Below, piece by piece: positions 25,104-33,576 of a DNA stretch of 64,000 nt (the first letter of the stretch is position 1; the number at the start of each line of letters is the position of its first letter). Origin of the DNA: Streptomyces sp. ISL-10 (GTDB taxonomy: Bacteria > Actinomycetota > Actinomycetes > Streptomycetales > Streptomycetaceae); assembly GCF_018614575.1 (NCBI RefSeq), contig NZ_JAGGOJ010000021.1:1-64000 (forward strand), written 5' to 3'. The position numbers and the translations under genes were made by a program. The notes beneath the pieces are model-generated. The model worked only from the letters and a program-made list of their open reading frames with translations. It did no database searches and was not told the DNA's origin.

Positions 25104-26081
25104 TCAGTTCTTGGTGATCAGGGAGCGCACGAAGAACAGCAGGTTGGCCGGCTTCTCCGCGAGGCGGCGCATGAAGTAGCCGTACCAGTCGGTGCCGTAC
25201 GCGGTGTAGACGCGCATCCGGTGTCCCTCGGCGGCGAGCCGGACCTGCTCGTCGCTGCGGATCCCGTACAGCATCTGGAACTCGTACTCGTCCAGTTTGC
25301 GCCCGGCGCTGCGGGCGAGCTCCTGGCCGATGGCGATCAGGCGCGGGTCGTGGGACCCGATCATCGGGTACCCGCTGCCCTCCATCAGGATCCGCAGGAT
25401 GCGGACGTACGCCTTGTCGATCTCACCCTTGTCCTGCATCGCGACGGAGGCGGGCTCCTTGTACGCGCCCTTCACCAGGCGCACCCGGCTGCCGTTGGCG
25501 GCGAGCCGGCGGGCGTCGTCCTCGGTGCGGTAGAGGTACGCCTGGATGACGCAGCCGGTCTGTGGGAAGTCCTTCCGCAGCTCCTCGTGGATGGCGAACA
25601 TCGCGTCGAGGGTGGTGTGGTCCTCGGCGTCGAGCGTGACCGTGGTGCCGATCGCCGCCGCGGCCTCGACGACCGGGCGGACATTGGCGAGGGCGAGGTC
25701 GTGGCCGCCCGGGAACGCGGCCGCGGGCCCAAAGGACCCTTGGTCGAGGGTGGTCGGCAAGGGGAGGGACAGGCCGAACATCGACAACTTGACGGACATC
25801 TCGGCCCGGGCACCGAGCTCCAGCTCCTTGAGGTGCTCGATGAGCTCCAGGTAGGCGTCCCGCGCGGCGGCGGCCTGCTCCGTGGTGGTGATGTCCTCGC
25901 CGACGACGTCGAGCGTGACCTCCAGGCCCGCGGCGGCGGCGTCCCGGACCACCGGGATGACCTGGTCGACCGTCTCGCCGGCGATGAACCGGGCGACGAC
26001 CTGCTTCGTCCCCGGGGCGGCCGACACGAAGCGGCGCATCTTGTCGCTGCGGGACGCGGCGAGGATCACAGGACCCAGCAC
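25104..26081 (-). CDS. Proline dehydrogenase
   Basis: The 325-residue monofunctional FAD-dependent PRODH starts with GTG at 26081 (VLGPVILAASRSDKMRRF), preceded by GGAGG at 6 bp; the longer frame to 26153 lacks such a site. The TIM-barrel signatures include GLEVTLDVVGEDITT, VTLDAEDHTTLDAMFAIHEEL, RLVKGAYKEPASVAM and the C-terminal RVYTAYGTDWYGYFMRRLAEKPAN with substrate-binding arginines. It oxidises proline to pyrroline-5-carboxylate at the membrane and passes electrons to quinones. It is the first gene of the proline operon. Confidence 0.94.
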   Translation of the reverse strand: MLGPVILAASRSDKMRRFVSAAPGTKQVVARFIAGETVDQVIPVVRDAAAAGLEVTLDVVGEDITTTEQAAAARDAYLELIEHLKELELGARAEMSVKLSMFGLSLPLPTTLDQGSFGPAAAFPGGHDLALANVRPVVEAAAAIGTTVTLDAEDHTTLDAMFAIHEELRKDFPQTGCVIQAYLYRTEDDARRLAANGSRVRLVKGAYKEPASVAMQDKGEIDKAYVRILRILMEGSGYPMIGSHDPRLIAIGQELARSAGRKLDEYEFQMLYGIRSDEQVRLAAEGHRMRVYTAYGTDWYGYFMRRLAEKPANLLFFVRSLITKN

Positions 26082-26229
26082 GGGGCACCTCCACGGAAAC
26101 AGGTGTTGAAGGGGGCCGGCACCGACTGCTGGCGTACGCGTCGGGAACAGCACGAAGAACCACCGTGAAACTTAAGGATCGCTCTGTTTCCGAGCCATCG
26201 ACAGCTGTCACGCATCCGTGTCCCGGATC

Positions 26230-26245
26230 TCAGACATATGTCTGA
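26230..26245. promoter_or_regulatory. 16-bp perfect palindrome TCAGACATATGTCTGA
   Basis: This perfect palindrome lies 20 bp upstream of the PucR-type regulator start and about 150 bp upstream of the proline dehydrogenase start. A second palindrome, GACAGCTGTC, lies at 26200-26209. The position fits autoregulation and control of the divergent proline genes by a dimeric regulator. Confidence 0.7.
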
Positions 26246-26265
26246 AGGGATGCGAGAATGTCGGA

Positions 26266-27522
26266 ATGAAGGGCGATTACCAGGACCTGGTCGACGAGAT
26301 CTCCGCGCTGATCGCCATGCCCGCGACGCTGGAGAACCGGGACTTCGGACTGATCGCCTTCGGCGCCCACGACAGCGACAGCTCCTTCGACGAAACCACG
26401 ATCGACCCGGTGCGCACCCGGTCGATCCTGACCCGGAAGTCCACACCGGCGGTCCGCGCCTGGTTCGAGGGCTTCGGCATCGCGCGTGCGATCGGCCCGG
26501 TCCGCATCCCCGCCGCCCCGGACGCGGGCGTCTTCCGTGACCGCATCTGCCTGCCGGTGAGACACCGGGGCGTCGTCCTCGGATACGTGTGGCTGCTCGA
26601 CGCCGATCCCGGCCCGACCGCGGAGCAGCTCGCCGCTGCCATGGAGGTGGCCGAGCGGATCGGCACCCTCATGGCGGACGAGGAGCGCGCCGGATCGGAC
26701 CTGTCGCGTGAGCTGCGGGCGGTGCTGGCCGCCGACCGCGGCTGGCAGTACGACATGGCGCTGGCGGCGCTGCGCACCGCGCTGGGCCAGGACGCCGACG
26801 GGGCGCACACGGTGGTGTGTGTGACGCCGTGGCCCGCGCAGGACGCGCCGTCGGTCCGCGCGCTGCCGGGCGCGGCGGCGCTGTGCACGGTGCCCCTGCA
26901 AGCGGGTGCGGCGTCCGCGACGGCGACGCACACCGCCGACCGGCCGACGGCGGACATGGCCGTCGCCGCGCTGGTGCGGCTGCGCTCGGCGGACAACGCG
27001 GCTCCGGCGCTGGGGGTGGCCTCCCGGCTCCGCGACACGGCGGGGCCGCCCCCCGGGCCGGCGGCCGGCCATGCCTCGGCCGGCGCGGGAGCCGCAGGCG
27101 CCGGGGGCGCCGCGGCCGGCGTGGCCGCGGCGCGGCGCGGGCTCGGTGAGCTCGACGCGGCCTGGCGGGAGGCCACCTCGGCGGCCCGGGCGGTGCTGGC
27201 CGAGCCCCGGCTCGGCCCGGTCGCCCACTGGTCGGACCTCGGCCCGTACCGGATGCTGACGGCCCTGCCCCAGGACGCGGCCGATGACCCGGCCGTACGG
27301 GACCTGCTGGCGCCCGCGCACGCCGAACTGGCCCGCACGGCCGAGGTGTTCCTCGACAGCGCGGGCCAGGCGGGGCGTACGGCCGCGACCCTCGGCATCC
27401 ACCGGCAGACGCTCTACTACCGCCTGTCACGCGTGAAGGCGCTCACGGGACTGGACCTGGACGACGGCGAGCACCGGCTGCTGCTGCACATGGCGCTCAA
27501 GAGCGCCCGTCTACGACGGTGA
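26266..27522 (+). CDS. PucR family transcriptional regulator of proline catabolism
   Basis: The 418-residue protein starts MKGDYQDLVDEISALIAMPA. It has a GAF-like N-terminal sensor (about 1-140, LENRDFGLIAFGAHDSDSSFD ... VLGYVWLLDAD), an Ala-rich linker (about 270-300), and a PucR-type C-terminal helix-turn-helix (AGQAGRTAATLGIHRQTLYYRLSRVKALTGLDLDDGEHRLLLHMALK). In streptomycetes proline genes are activated by a PucR-like protein divergent from them, and this arrangement is the same. Its 3' end overlaps the tail of the convergent TetR gene by 12 bp. Confidence 0.9.
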   Translation: MKGDYQDLVDEISALIAMPATLENRDFGLIAFGAHDSDSSFDETTIDPVRTRSILTRKSTPAVRAWFEGFGIARAIGPVRIPAAPDAGVFRDRICLPVRHRGVVLGYVWLLDADPGPTAEQLAAAMEVAERIGTLMADEERAGSDLSRELRAVLAADRGWQYDMALAALRTALGQDADGAHTVVCVTPWPAQDAPSVRALPGAAALCTVPLQAGAASATATHTADRPTADMAVAALVRLRSADNAAPALGVASRLRDTAGPPPGPAAGHASAGAGAAGAGGAAAGVAAARRGLGELDAAWREATSAARAVLAEPRLGPVAHWSDLGPYRMLTALPQDAADDPAVRDLLAPAHAELARTAEVFLDSAGQAGRTAATLGIHRQTLYYRLSRVKALTGLDLDDGEHRLLLHMALKSARLRR

Positions 27523-28101
27523 CGTCCGGGCGGCGTCGATCACGCGCCGCAGCCCTTCGGTGAGTTCCTCCGCGCGGGTTGCCGTCTGCGGGTCGAACGT
27601 CCACTGGGCGATGAGCCCCATCATGAGCGTCATGTAGAACTTGCCGACCGTGTCGACCTGTTCGTCGTCGACGTCGGGCTCCTCGCCGCCCATCAGCATC
27701 GGGATGATTCCCCGTGCGCCTTCGCGCTGGGCGCGGGCCAGGTGGTCGCGGACGGCGGGCACCTGGTCGCCCATGACCACGATCTCCATACTGAGCCGCC
27801 ACAGCGAGTCGGGGCCCTGCATGGTACCGATGATGTTCGACCAGACCTCCTCGAACCGCTCCAGTGATCCCGGCCGGGTCCCGGTCGTGGCGCGCTCGCC
27901 GGCGTCGAAGTCGTCGGAGACGCCCTCGACCAGCGCGATGTACGCCTGGGCGAGGAGCGCGTCCTTCGAACCGTAGTGGTACCCGATCGACGCCAGGTTG
28001 GTCCCCGACTCCTTGACGATGTCCCGCGCGGTGGTGCGCACGAAGCCCCGTTCCAGCAGGCAGCGCTTGGCGCCTTCGAGCAGATCCTCTCGATGTCCCA
28101 T
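27511..28101 (-). CDS. TetR/AcrR family repressor of the adjacent MFS exporter
   Basis: The 196-residue protein has the helix-turn-helix at about 8-55 (GAKRCLLERGFVRTTARDIVKESGTNLASIGYHYGSKDALLAQAY) and a helical ligand-binding domain behind it. It diverges from an MFS drug-type exporter. A TAGGCT hexamer (28108-28113, minus strand) sits exactly 6 bp before the ATG and no ribosome binding site is seen, so its mRNA may be leaderless. Repeats and an inverted repeat in the shared spacer are candidate operators. Release by an exporter substrate is the usual logic of this layout. Confidence 0.88.
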   Translation of the reverse strand: MGHREDLLEGAKRCLLERGFVRTTARDIVKESGTNLASIGYHYGSKDALLAQAYIALVEGVSDDFDAGERATTGTRPGSLERFEEVWSNIIGTMQGPDSLWRLSMEIVVMGDQVPAVRDHLARAQREGARGIIPMLMGGEEPDVDDEQVDTVGKFYMTLMMGLIAQWTFDPQTATRAEELTEGLRRVIDAARTSPS

Positions 28102-28120
28102 GCCCGCAGCCTATCGCCGC

Positions 28121-28172
28121 CCCATACGACCGTCCCATACGCTCGTCCCATACGACTGTCCTATACATTTGT
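28121..28172. repeat. Four 13-bp tandem direct repeats in a divergent promoter
   Basis: CCCATACGACCGT (28121), CCCATACGCTCGT (28134), CCCATACGACTGT (28147) and the weaker CCTATACATTTGT (28160) follow one another without gaps. They fill the space between the TetR promoter and the exporter promoter, as expected for multiple regulator sites. Confidence 0.85.
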
Positions 28173-28203
28173 TCTAGACAGTCGTTTAGTACGTCCGTAC
28201 ATT
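28152..28203 (+). promoter_or_regulatory. MFS exporter promoter overlapped by a 9-bp inverted repeat
   Basis: TAGACA (28175-28180) and TACATT (28198-28203) are 17 bp apart. The ATG at 28211 lies 8 bp after the -10 box, so transcription probably starts at the start codon (leaderless). The inverted repeat ACGACTGTC (28152-28160) / GACAGTCGT (28177-28185) overlaps the -35 box, an ideal place for repression. Confidence 0.72.
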
Positions 28204-28210
28204 GCTATGC

Positions 28211-29776
28211 ATGACGCAACCCGCCGCATCACCGGTCCACGCCGGGCGCCGCGAATGGACCGCCTTCGTGGTCCTGCTGCTGCCGCTCCTCCTGGTCTCG
28301 ATGGACGTCTCCGTCCTCTACTTCGCCATCCCCGCGATCAGCCGCGAGCTCGACCCCAGCAGCACCCAGCAGTTGTGGATCTTCGACAGCTACGCCTTCG
28401 CCCTCGCCGGTCTGCTGATGACCATGGGGTCGCTCGGCGACCGCATAGGGCGGCGCAGGCTCCTGCTGCTGGGAGCCACCGCGTTCGGCGTCGCCTCGAT
28501 CGGGGCCGCGTACGCGCAGAGCGCCGAAATGCTCATCGCCGCAAGGGCGTTGCTCGGCATCGGCGGCGCGACCCTGATGCCCTCGACCATGGCACTGGTG
28601 CGGAACATGTTCCGGGACGACAGCCAGCGCACGAAGGCCATCGGCATCTGGTCCGGTGCGATGGCCGGCGGTATCGCGCTCGGCTCGGTGATGGGCGGGG
28701 TGATGCTGGACCACTTCTGGTGGGGCTCGGTGTTCCTCGTCAACGTGCCCGCGATGCTGCTCCTTCTGGTCCTGGTGCCGGTGCTGGTACCGGAGTTCAG
28801 GGATCCGGCCCCCGGGCGGTTCGACCTGCTGAGCGTCCCGCTGTCGATGGGCGCGGTGCTGCCCGTGGTCTACGGGCTCAAGGAGATCGCCTCCGACGGC
28901 TACCACCCCGTCGCGGCCCTGTGCATCACGGGCGGGCTCGCGATCGGATACGTCTTCGTACGGCGTCAGCGCCTGCGCGACGACGCGATGATCGGCAAGG
29001 CGCTGTTCCGGGCACGCGGCTTCGGATCGGGCATCGCCCTCAACTCCGTCGCCATGTTCGCCATGATGGGCTCCGCCTACTTCACCACGCAGTACCTGCA
29101 GTCCGTGCTCGGCATGGGACCGATGGAGGCCGCGCTGTGGAGCACCGCGCCCTCGCTCGCCGTCGGCGTCGCCGCCCCGGTGGCCGGCATGGTGGCCCAG
29201 AAGACCGACCGTGCCCACGTGATCGCCGCCGGATTCCTGATCGCGGCGGCCGGATTCGCCCTGCTGCTCTTCTCCGGCACCGACTCGCTGTGGATCGTGC
29301 TCGGCGGCGCCGCCGTCATCGGCTGCGGGATCGTCACCGTGATGGCTCTGGTGTCCGACATGGCGCTGGCCGCGGCACCACCGGAGAAGGCCGGTTCGGC
29401 CGCATCGCTGCTCGAGACGGGACAGGAGTTCGGTGGCGCGCTCGGCATGGCGGTACTGGGCAGCATCGGCACCGCCGTCTATCGCCGGGACATCGCCGAT
29501 TCGGCCCCCGCGGGCCTGCCGCCCGGGGCTCTGGACACGGTCCGCGACACCCTCGCCGGGGCGAGTGCTGTCGCCGCGGAGCTGGGCGGCGGCACGGGTG
29601 CGGCGCTCCTCACGACGGCGCGCGAGGCGTTCGTGCACGGGATGCAGGGGGCGGCGGTGGCGGGCGGCGCCCTGATGATCGCCGCAGCGGTGCTCGGCGC
29701 CGTACTGCTGCGAGGGCGTGTGTGCGAGCGCACTGATGGGCCGGGGGCCCTGGCCGAGGCACTGACGCGGCGTTAG
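28211..29776 (+). CDS. MFS transporter, DHA2 (14-helix) drug-exporter type
   Basis: The 521-residue membrane protein starts MTQPAASPVHAGRRE; an in-frame TTG three codons earlier is less likely. Motif A (GSLGDRIGRRRLLLLG) after helix 2 and motif C (GGIALGSVMGGVML) in helix 5 identify a drug/H+ antiporter. About 14 helices, as in the QacA/SmvA type, are counted. The divergent TetR gene suggests substrate-induced export of a toxic or signalling compound. No biosynthetic genes are adjacent. Confidence 0.9.
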   Translation: MTQPAASPVHAGRREWTAFVVLLLPLLLVSMDVSVLYFAIPAISRELDPSSTQQLWIFDSYAFALAGLLMTMGSLGDRIGRRRLLLLGATAFGVASIGAAYAQSAEMLIAARALLGIGGATLMPSTMALVRNMFRDDSQRTKAIGIWSGAMAGGIALGSVMGGVMLDHFWWGSVFLVNVPAMLLLLVLVPVLVPEFRDPAPGRFDLLSVPLSMGAVLPVVYGLKEIASDGYHPVAALCITGGLAIGYVFVRRQRLRDDAMIGKALFRARGFGSGIALNSVAMFAMMGSAYFTTQYLQSVLGMGPMEAALWSTAPSLAVGVAAPVAGMVAQKTDRAHVIAAGFLIAAAGFALLLFSGTDSLWIVLGGAAVIGCGIVTVMALVSDMALAAAPPEKAGSAASLLETGQEFGGALGMAVLGSIGTAVYRRDIADSAPAGLPPGALDTVRDTLAGASAVAAELGGGTGAALLTTAREAFVHGMQGAAVAGGALMIAAAVLGAVLLRGRVCERTDGPGALAEALTRR

Positions 29777-30062
29777 GCAGGTGGGGCCCCCGCCCTCCCC
29801 CTACGACCTGGCGGCCGTGGGCGGTACCCCGTCCCGAAACCGGGCTCCACCCGGACCCGTACCGCCCTTCGGGCGTGGGGGACCCTCAGCGCCTCAATCT
29901 CCCCCTGCGGCCTGGCGGCCGTGGGAGGTGCCCCCGGCAGGGCTGCTTTGCAGCCCGTCCGGCGTTTGAGGACACCGCGCGAAGCGCGGTACGGGGCCGG
30001 GGGCTTGTCCCGGTTACCGGAAAGGGCGGGTAGGGGAAACGTCCCCCGGCCACCGCCCTCGC
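29777..30062. repeat. Spacer with a 34-bp direct repeat and a Streptomyces intergenic element
   Basis: The unit CCCCCTACGACCTGGCGGCC... at 29797-29830 recurs with few changes at 29901-29934. Between 29935 and 30005 lies the common Streptomyces element GCCCGTCCGGCGTTTGAGGA followed by a CGCGCGAAGCGCG hairpin. There is no coding sequence. Confidence 0.65.
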
Positions 30063-30102
30063 GCACGAGAAAGGACCCGGTTTTCCGGGCCCTCTCTCGT
30101 GC
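30063..30102 (-). terminator. Terminator of serA
   Basis: GCACGAGA...GGACCCGG pairs with CCGGGCCC...CTCGTGC around TTTT, 10 bp beyond the serA stop. Confidence 0.82.
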
Positions 30103-30111
30103 GGCAGTGGG

Positions 30112-31704
30112 TCAGTCCGTGAGGTTCACCGAGCGCGCCGACGTCGCGCCGATCTCCTCCGCGATCTCCGTGAGCACCGTCTGCGGCACCGTGTCGTCCA
30201 CGGTCAGGACGACGAGCGCCTCGCCGCCCTCCTCCGCGCGGGAGACCTGCATGCCCGCGATGTTGAGGCCCGCCTCGCCGAGGATGCGGCCGACCGTGCC
30301 GACGACGCCGGGACGGTCCTCGTACCGCAGGACGACCATGTGGTCCGCGAGCGCGAGGTCCACGTCGTAGTCCCCGACGGCGACGATCTTCTGGAGGTGC
30401 TTGGGGCCGGCCAGGGTGCCGGAGACGGCGACCTCCTCGCCGCCCGAGAGCGTGCCGCGCACGGTCACCACGTTGCGGTGGTCCGGGGACTCCGAGCTCG
30501 TCGTCAGACGGACCTCGACACCGCGCTCCTGGGCGAACAGCGGCGCGTTGACGTACGAAACGGTCTCGTCCACCACGTCCTCGAAGACGCCCTTGAGCGC
30601 GGACAGTTCGAGCACCTTGACGTCGTGCTGGGTGATCTCGCCGTACACCTCGACGTCGAGACGGACCGCGACCTCGCCCGCGAGTGCGGTGAAGATGCGG
30701 CCGAGCTTCTCGGCGAGCGGCAGACCCGGGCGCACGTCCTCGGCGATGACACCGCCCTGGACGTTGACCGCGTCGGGGACGAGCTCACCGGCGAGCGCCA
30801 GGCGCACCGAGCGGGCGACGGCGATACCGGCCTTCTCCTGGGCCTCGTCCGTGGACGCGCCGAGGTGCGGGGTGCAGACGACCTGGTCGAGCTCGAAAAG
30901 CGGGGAGTCGGTGCACGGCTCCTTCGCGTACACGTCGAGGCCGGCGCCGGCGACGCGGCCCTCCTTCAGCGCCGAGTACAGCGCCGGCTCGTCGACGATG
31001 CCACCGCGTGCCGCATTGACGATCCGGACGGTCGGCTTGACCTTGTGCAGGGCCTCGTGGCCGATCAGGCCGAGCGTCTCGGGGGTCTTGGGGAGGTGGA
31101 CGGTGATGAAGTCGGCGGCCTCGAGCAGCTCGTCGAGCGTGAGGAGCTTGACGCCCATCTGTGCGGCGCGCGCGGGCTGCACATAGGGGTCGTACGCGAC
31201 GATCTTCATGCCGAAGGCGGACATGCGCTGGGCGACCAGCACACCGATGCGGCCGAGGCCGACGACGCCGAGGGTCTTCTCGCTGAGCTCGACGCCCGTG
31301 TACTTCGAGCGCTTCCACTCGCCGTTCTTCAGGGCGGTGTTGGCCTGGGGGATGTTGCGCGCGGTGGCGACGATCAGACCGCAGGCCAGCTCGGCGGCGG
31401 TGACGATGTTGGACGTCGGGGCGTTGACGACCATGACGCCGGCCTTGGTGGCGGCGGAGACGTCGACGTTGTCCAGGCCGACGCCGGCGCGGGCGACGAC
31501 GCGCAGCTTCCGGGCCGCGGCGATGGCCTCGGCGTCGACCTTGGTGGCCGAGCGGACCAGGATGGCGTCGACATCGGCGATCGCGGGGATGAGCTCCGCA
31601 CGGTCGGCGCCGTTGCAGTGCCGGATCTCGAAGTCCGGACCGAGCGCGTCGACGGTCGCGGGCGACAGCTCTTCAGCGATGAGTACGACAGGTTTCGAGC
31701 TCAC
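30112..31704 (-). CDS. serA: D-3-phosphoglycerate dehydrogenase
   Basis: The 530-residue protein has GxGxxG NAD binding (LGVVGLGRIGVLVAQR at about 145-160), catalytic Arg in VNAARGGIVDEPAL, and His in VCTPHLGASTDEAQ. The actinobacterial allosteric substrate-binding domain follows (about 320-450), and a C-terminal ACT domain (NIAGMQVSRAEEGGEALVVLTVDD) binds serine. It oxidises 3-phosphoglycerate in the first step of serine synthesis. GTG at 31704, with GAGG in front, is preferred over the ATG 12 bp earlier. Confidence 0.95.
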   Translation of the reverse strand: MSSKPVVLIAEELSPATVDALGPDFEIRHCNGADRAELIPAIADVDAILVRSATKVDAEAIAAARKLRVVARAGVGLDNVDVSAATKAGVMVVNAPTSNIVTAAELACGLIVATARNIPQANTALKNGEWKRSKYTGVELSEKTLGVVGLGRIGVLVAQRMSAFGMKIVAYDPYVQPARAAQMGVKLLTLDELLEAADFITVHLPKTPETLGLIGHEALHKVKPTVRIVNAARGGIVDEPALYSALKEGRVAGAGLDVYAKEPCTDSPLFELDQVVCTPHLGASTDEAQEKAGIAVARSVRLALAGELVPDAVNVQGGVIAEDVRPGLPLAEKLGRIFTALAGEVAVRLDVEVYGEITQHDVKVLELSALKGVFEDVVDETVSYVNAPLFAQERGVEVRLTTSSESPDHRNVVTVRGTLSGGEEVAVSGTLAGPKHLQKIVAVGDYDVDLALADHMVVLRYEDRPGVVGTVGRILGEAGLNIAGMQVSRAEEGGEALVVLTVDDTVPQTVLTEIAEEIGATSARSVNLTD

Positions 31705-31893
31705 GTGAGTCCTCACATGTCCAGTGCGGACGGCCGTCCCGACGGCCGCAGGCGGTGGAGGGGGCTAGCCGCGTGGAAGACGCACGACACTGTGGGCCTG
31801 ACGCGTATGTAGTGATGAGTGTAGTGGTGCACCCGGGTGCGCCTTACGCCTCGGTGGAAGGATCACTCGTCCGTGGCTGGACGAAGTGGCGGG

Positions 31894-31924
31894 GGCGAGG
31901 GGGCCGGGATGCGGCCCCCTCGCC
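31894..31924 (-). terminator. Terminator of the ilvBNC operon
   Basis: GGCGAGGGGGCC pairs perfectly with GGCCCCCTCGCC around a 7-nt loop, just past the ilvC stop. Confidence 0.85.
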
Positions 31925-31931
31925 CAGCCGG

Positions 31932-32933
<1,002 letters not shown>

Positions 32934-33025
32934 TGGGATATCTCCTTGGAGTGCTGGTGTTGCGTCCCACCGTACGGCGGGAGGGGACGGGGAGGTTTCG
33001 GGGTCTCGCCAGGCGAGAAGGTGTG

Positions 33026-33550
33026 TCAGGCGGAACGGTCCAGGGCCCGCAGCGAACGGTCCGTGATGGACCGGGCGCCGCGCCCTATGGCGATCGTGCC
33101 CGACTGGACGAGCTCCTTGATGCCGAACTGCTCGAGCATCTTGAGCATCGCTTCCAGCTTGTCACTCGAACCGGTGGCCTCGATGGTGACGGCGTCGGGC
33201 GAGACGTCGACGGTCTTGGCACGGAACAGCTGGACGATCTCGACGATCTGGGAGCGTGTCTCGTTGTCGGCGCGGACCTTCACCAGCACGAGCTCGCGCT
33301 GGATGGCGCTGCCGGGCTCGAGCTCGACGATCTTCAGGACGTTGACGAGCTTGTTGAGCTGCTTGGTCACCTGCTCCAGCGGCAGGTCCTCGACATTGAC
33401 CACGATCGTGATGCGGGAGATGTCGGGGTGCTCGGTGACTCCGACGGCGAGCGAGTCGATGTTGAAGCCGCGGCGGGAGAACAGGGCGGCGATCCTGGCC
33501 AGGATGCCGGGGGTGTTCTCCACCAGGACGGAGAGCGTGTGCTTGGACAT
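33026..33550 (-). CDS. ilvN: Acetolactate synthase small (regulatory) subunit
   Basis: The 174-residue protein starts MSKHTLSVLVENTPGILARIAALFSRRGFNIDSLAVG, an ACT domain that binds valine. A second ferredoxin-like domain follows (about 80-160, RELVLVKVRADNETRSQIVEIVQLFRAKTVDVSPD). It associates with IlvB, raises its activity and confers feedback inhibition. The start is 26 bp after the ilvB stop. The gene is called ilvN or ilvH in different annotations. Confidence 0.95.
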   Translation of the reverse strand: MSKHTLSVLVENTPGILARIAALFSRRGFNIDSLAVGVTEHPDISRITIVVNVEDLPLEQVTKQLNKLVNVLKIVELEPGSAIQRELVLVKVRADNETRSQIVEIVQLFRAKTVDVSPDAVTIEATGSSDKLEAMLKMLEQFGIKELVQSGTIAIGRGARSITDRSLRALDRSA

Positions 33551-33576
33551 GTGCGTCGTACCTCTTCCTACGGCTC

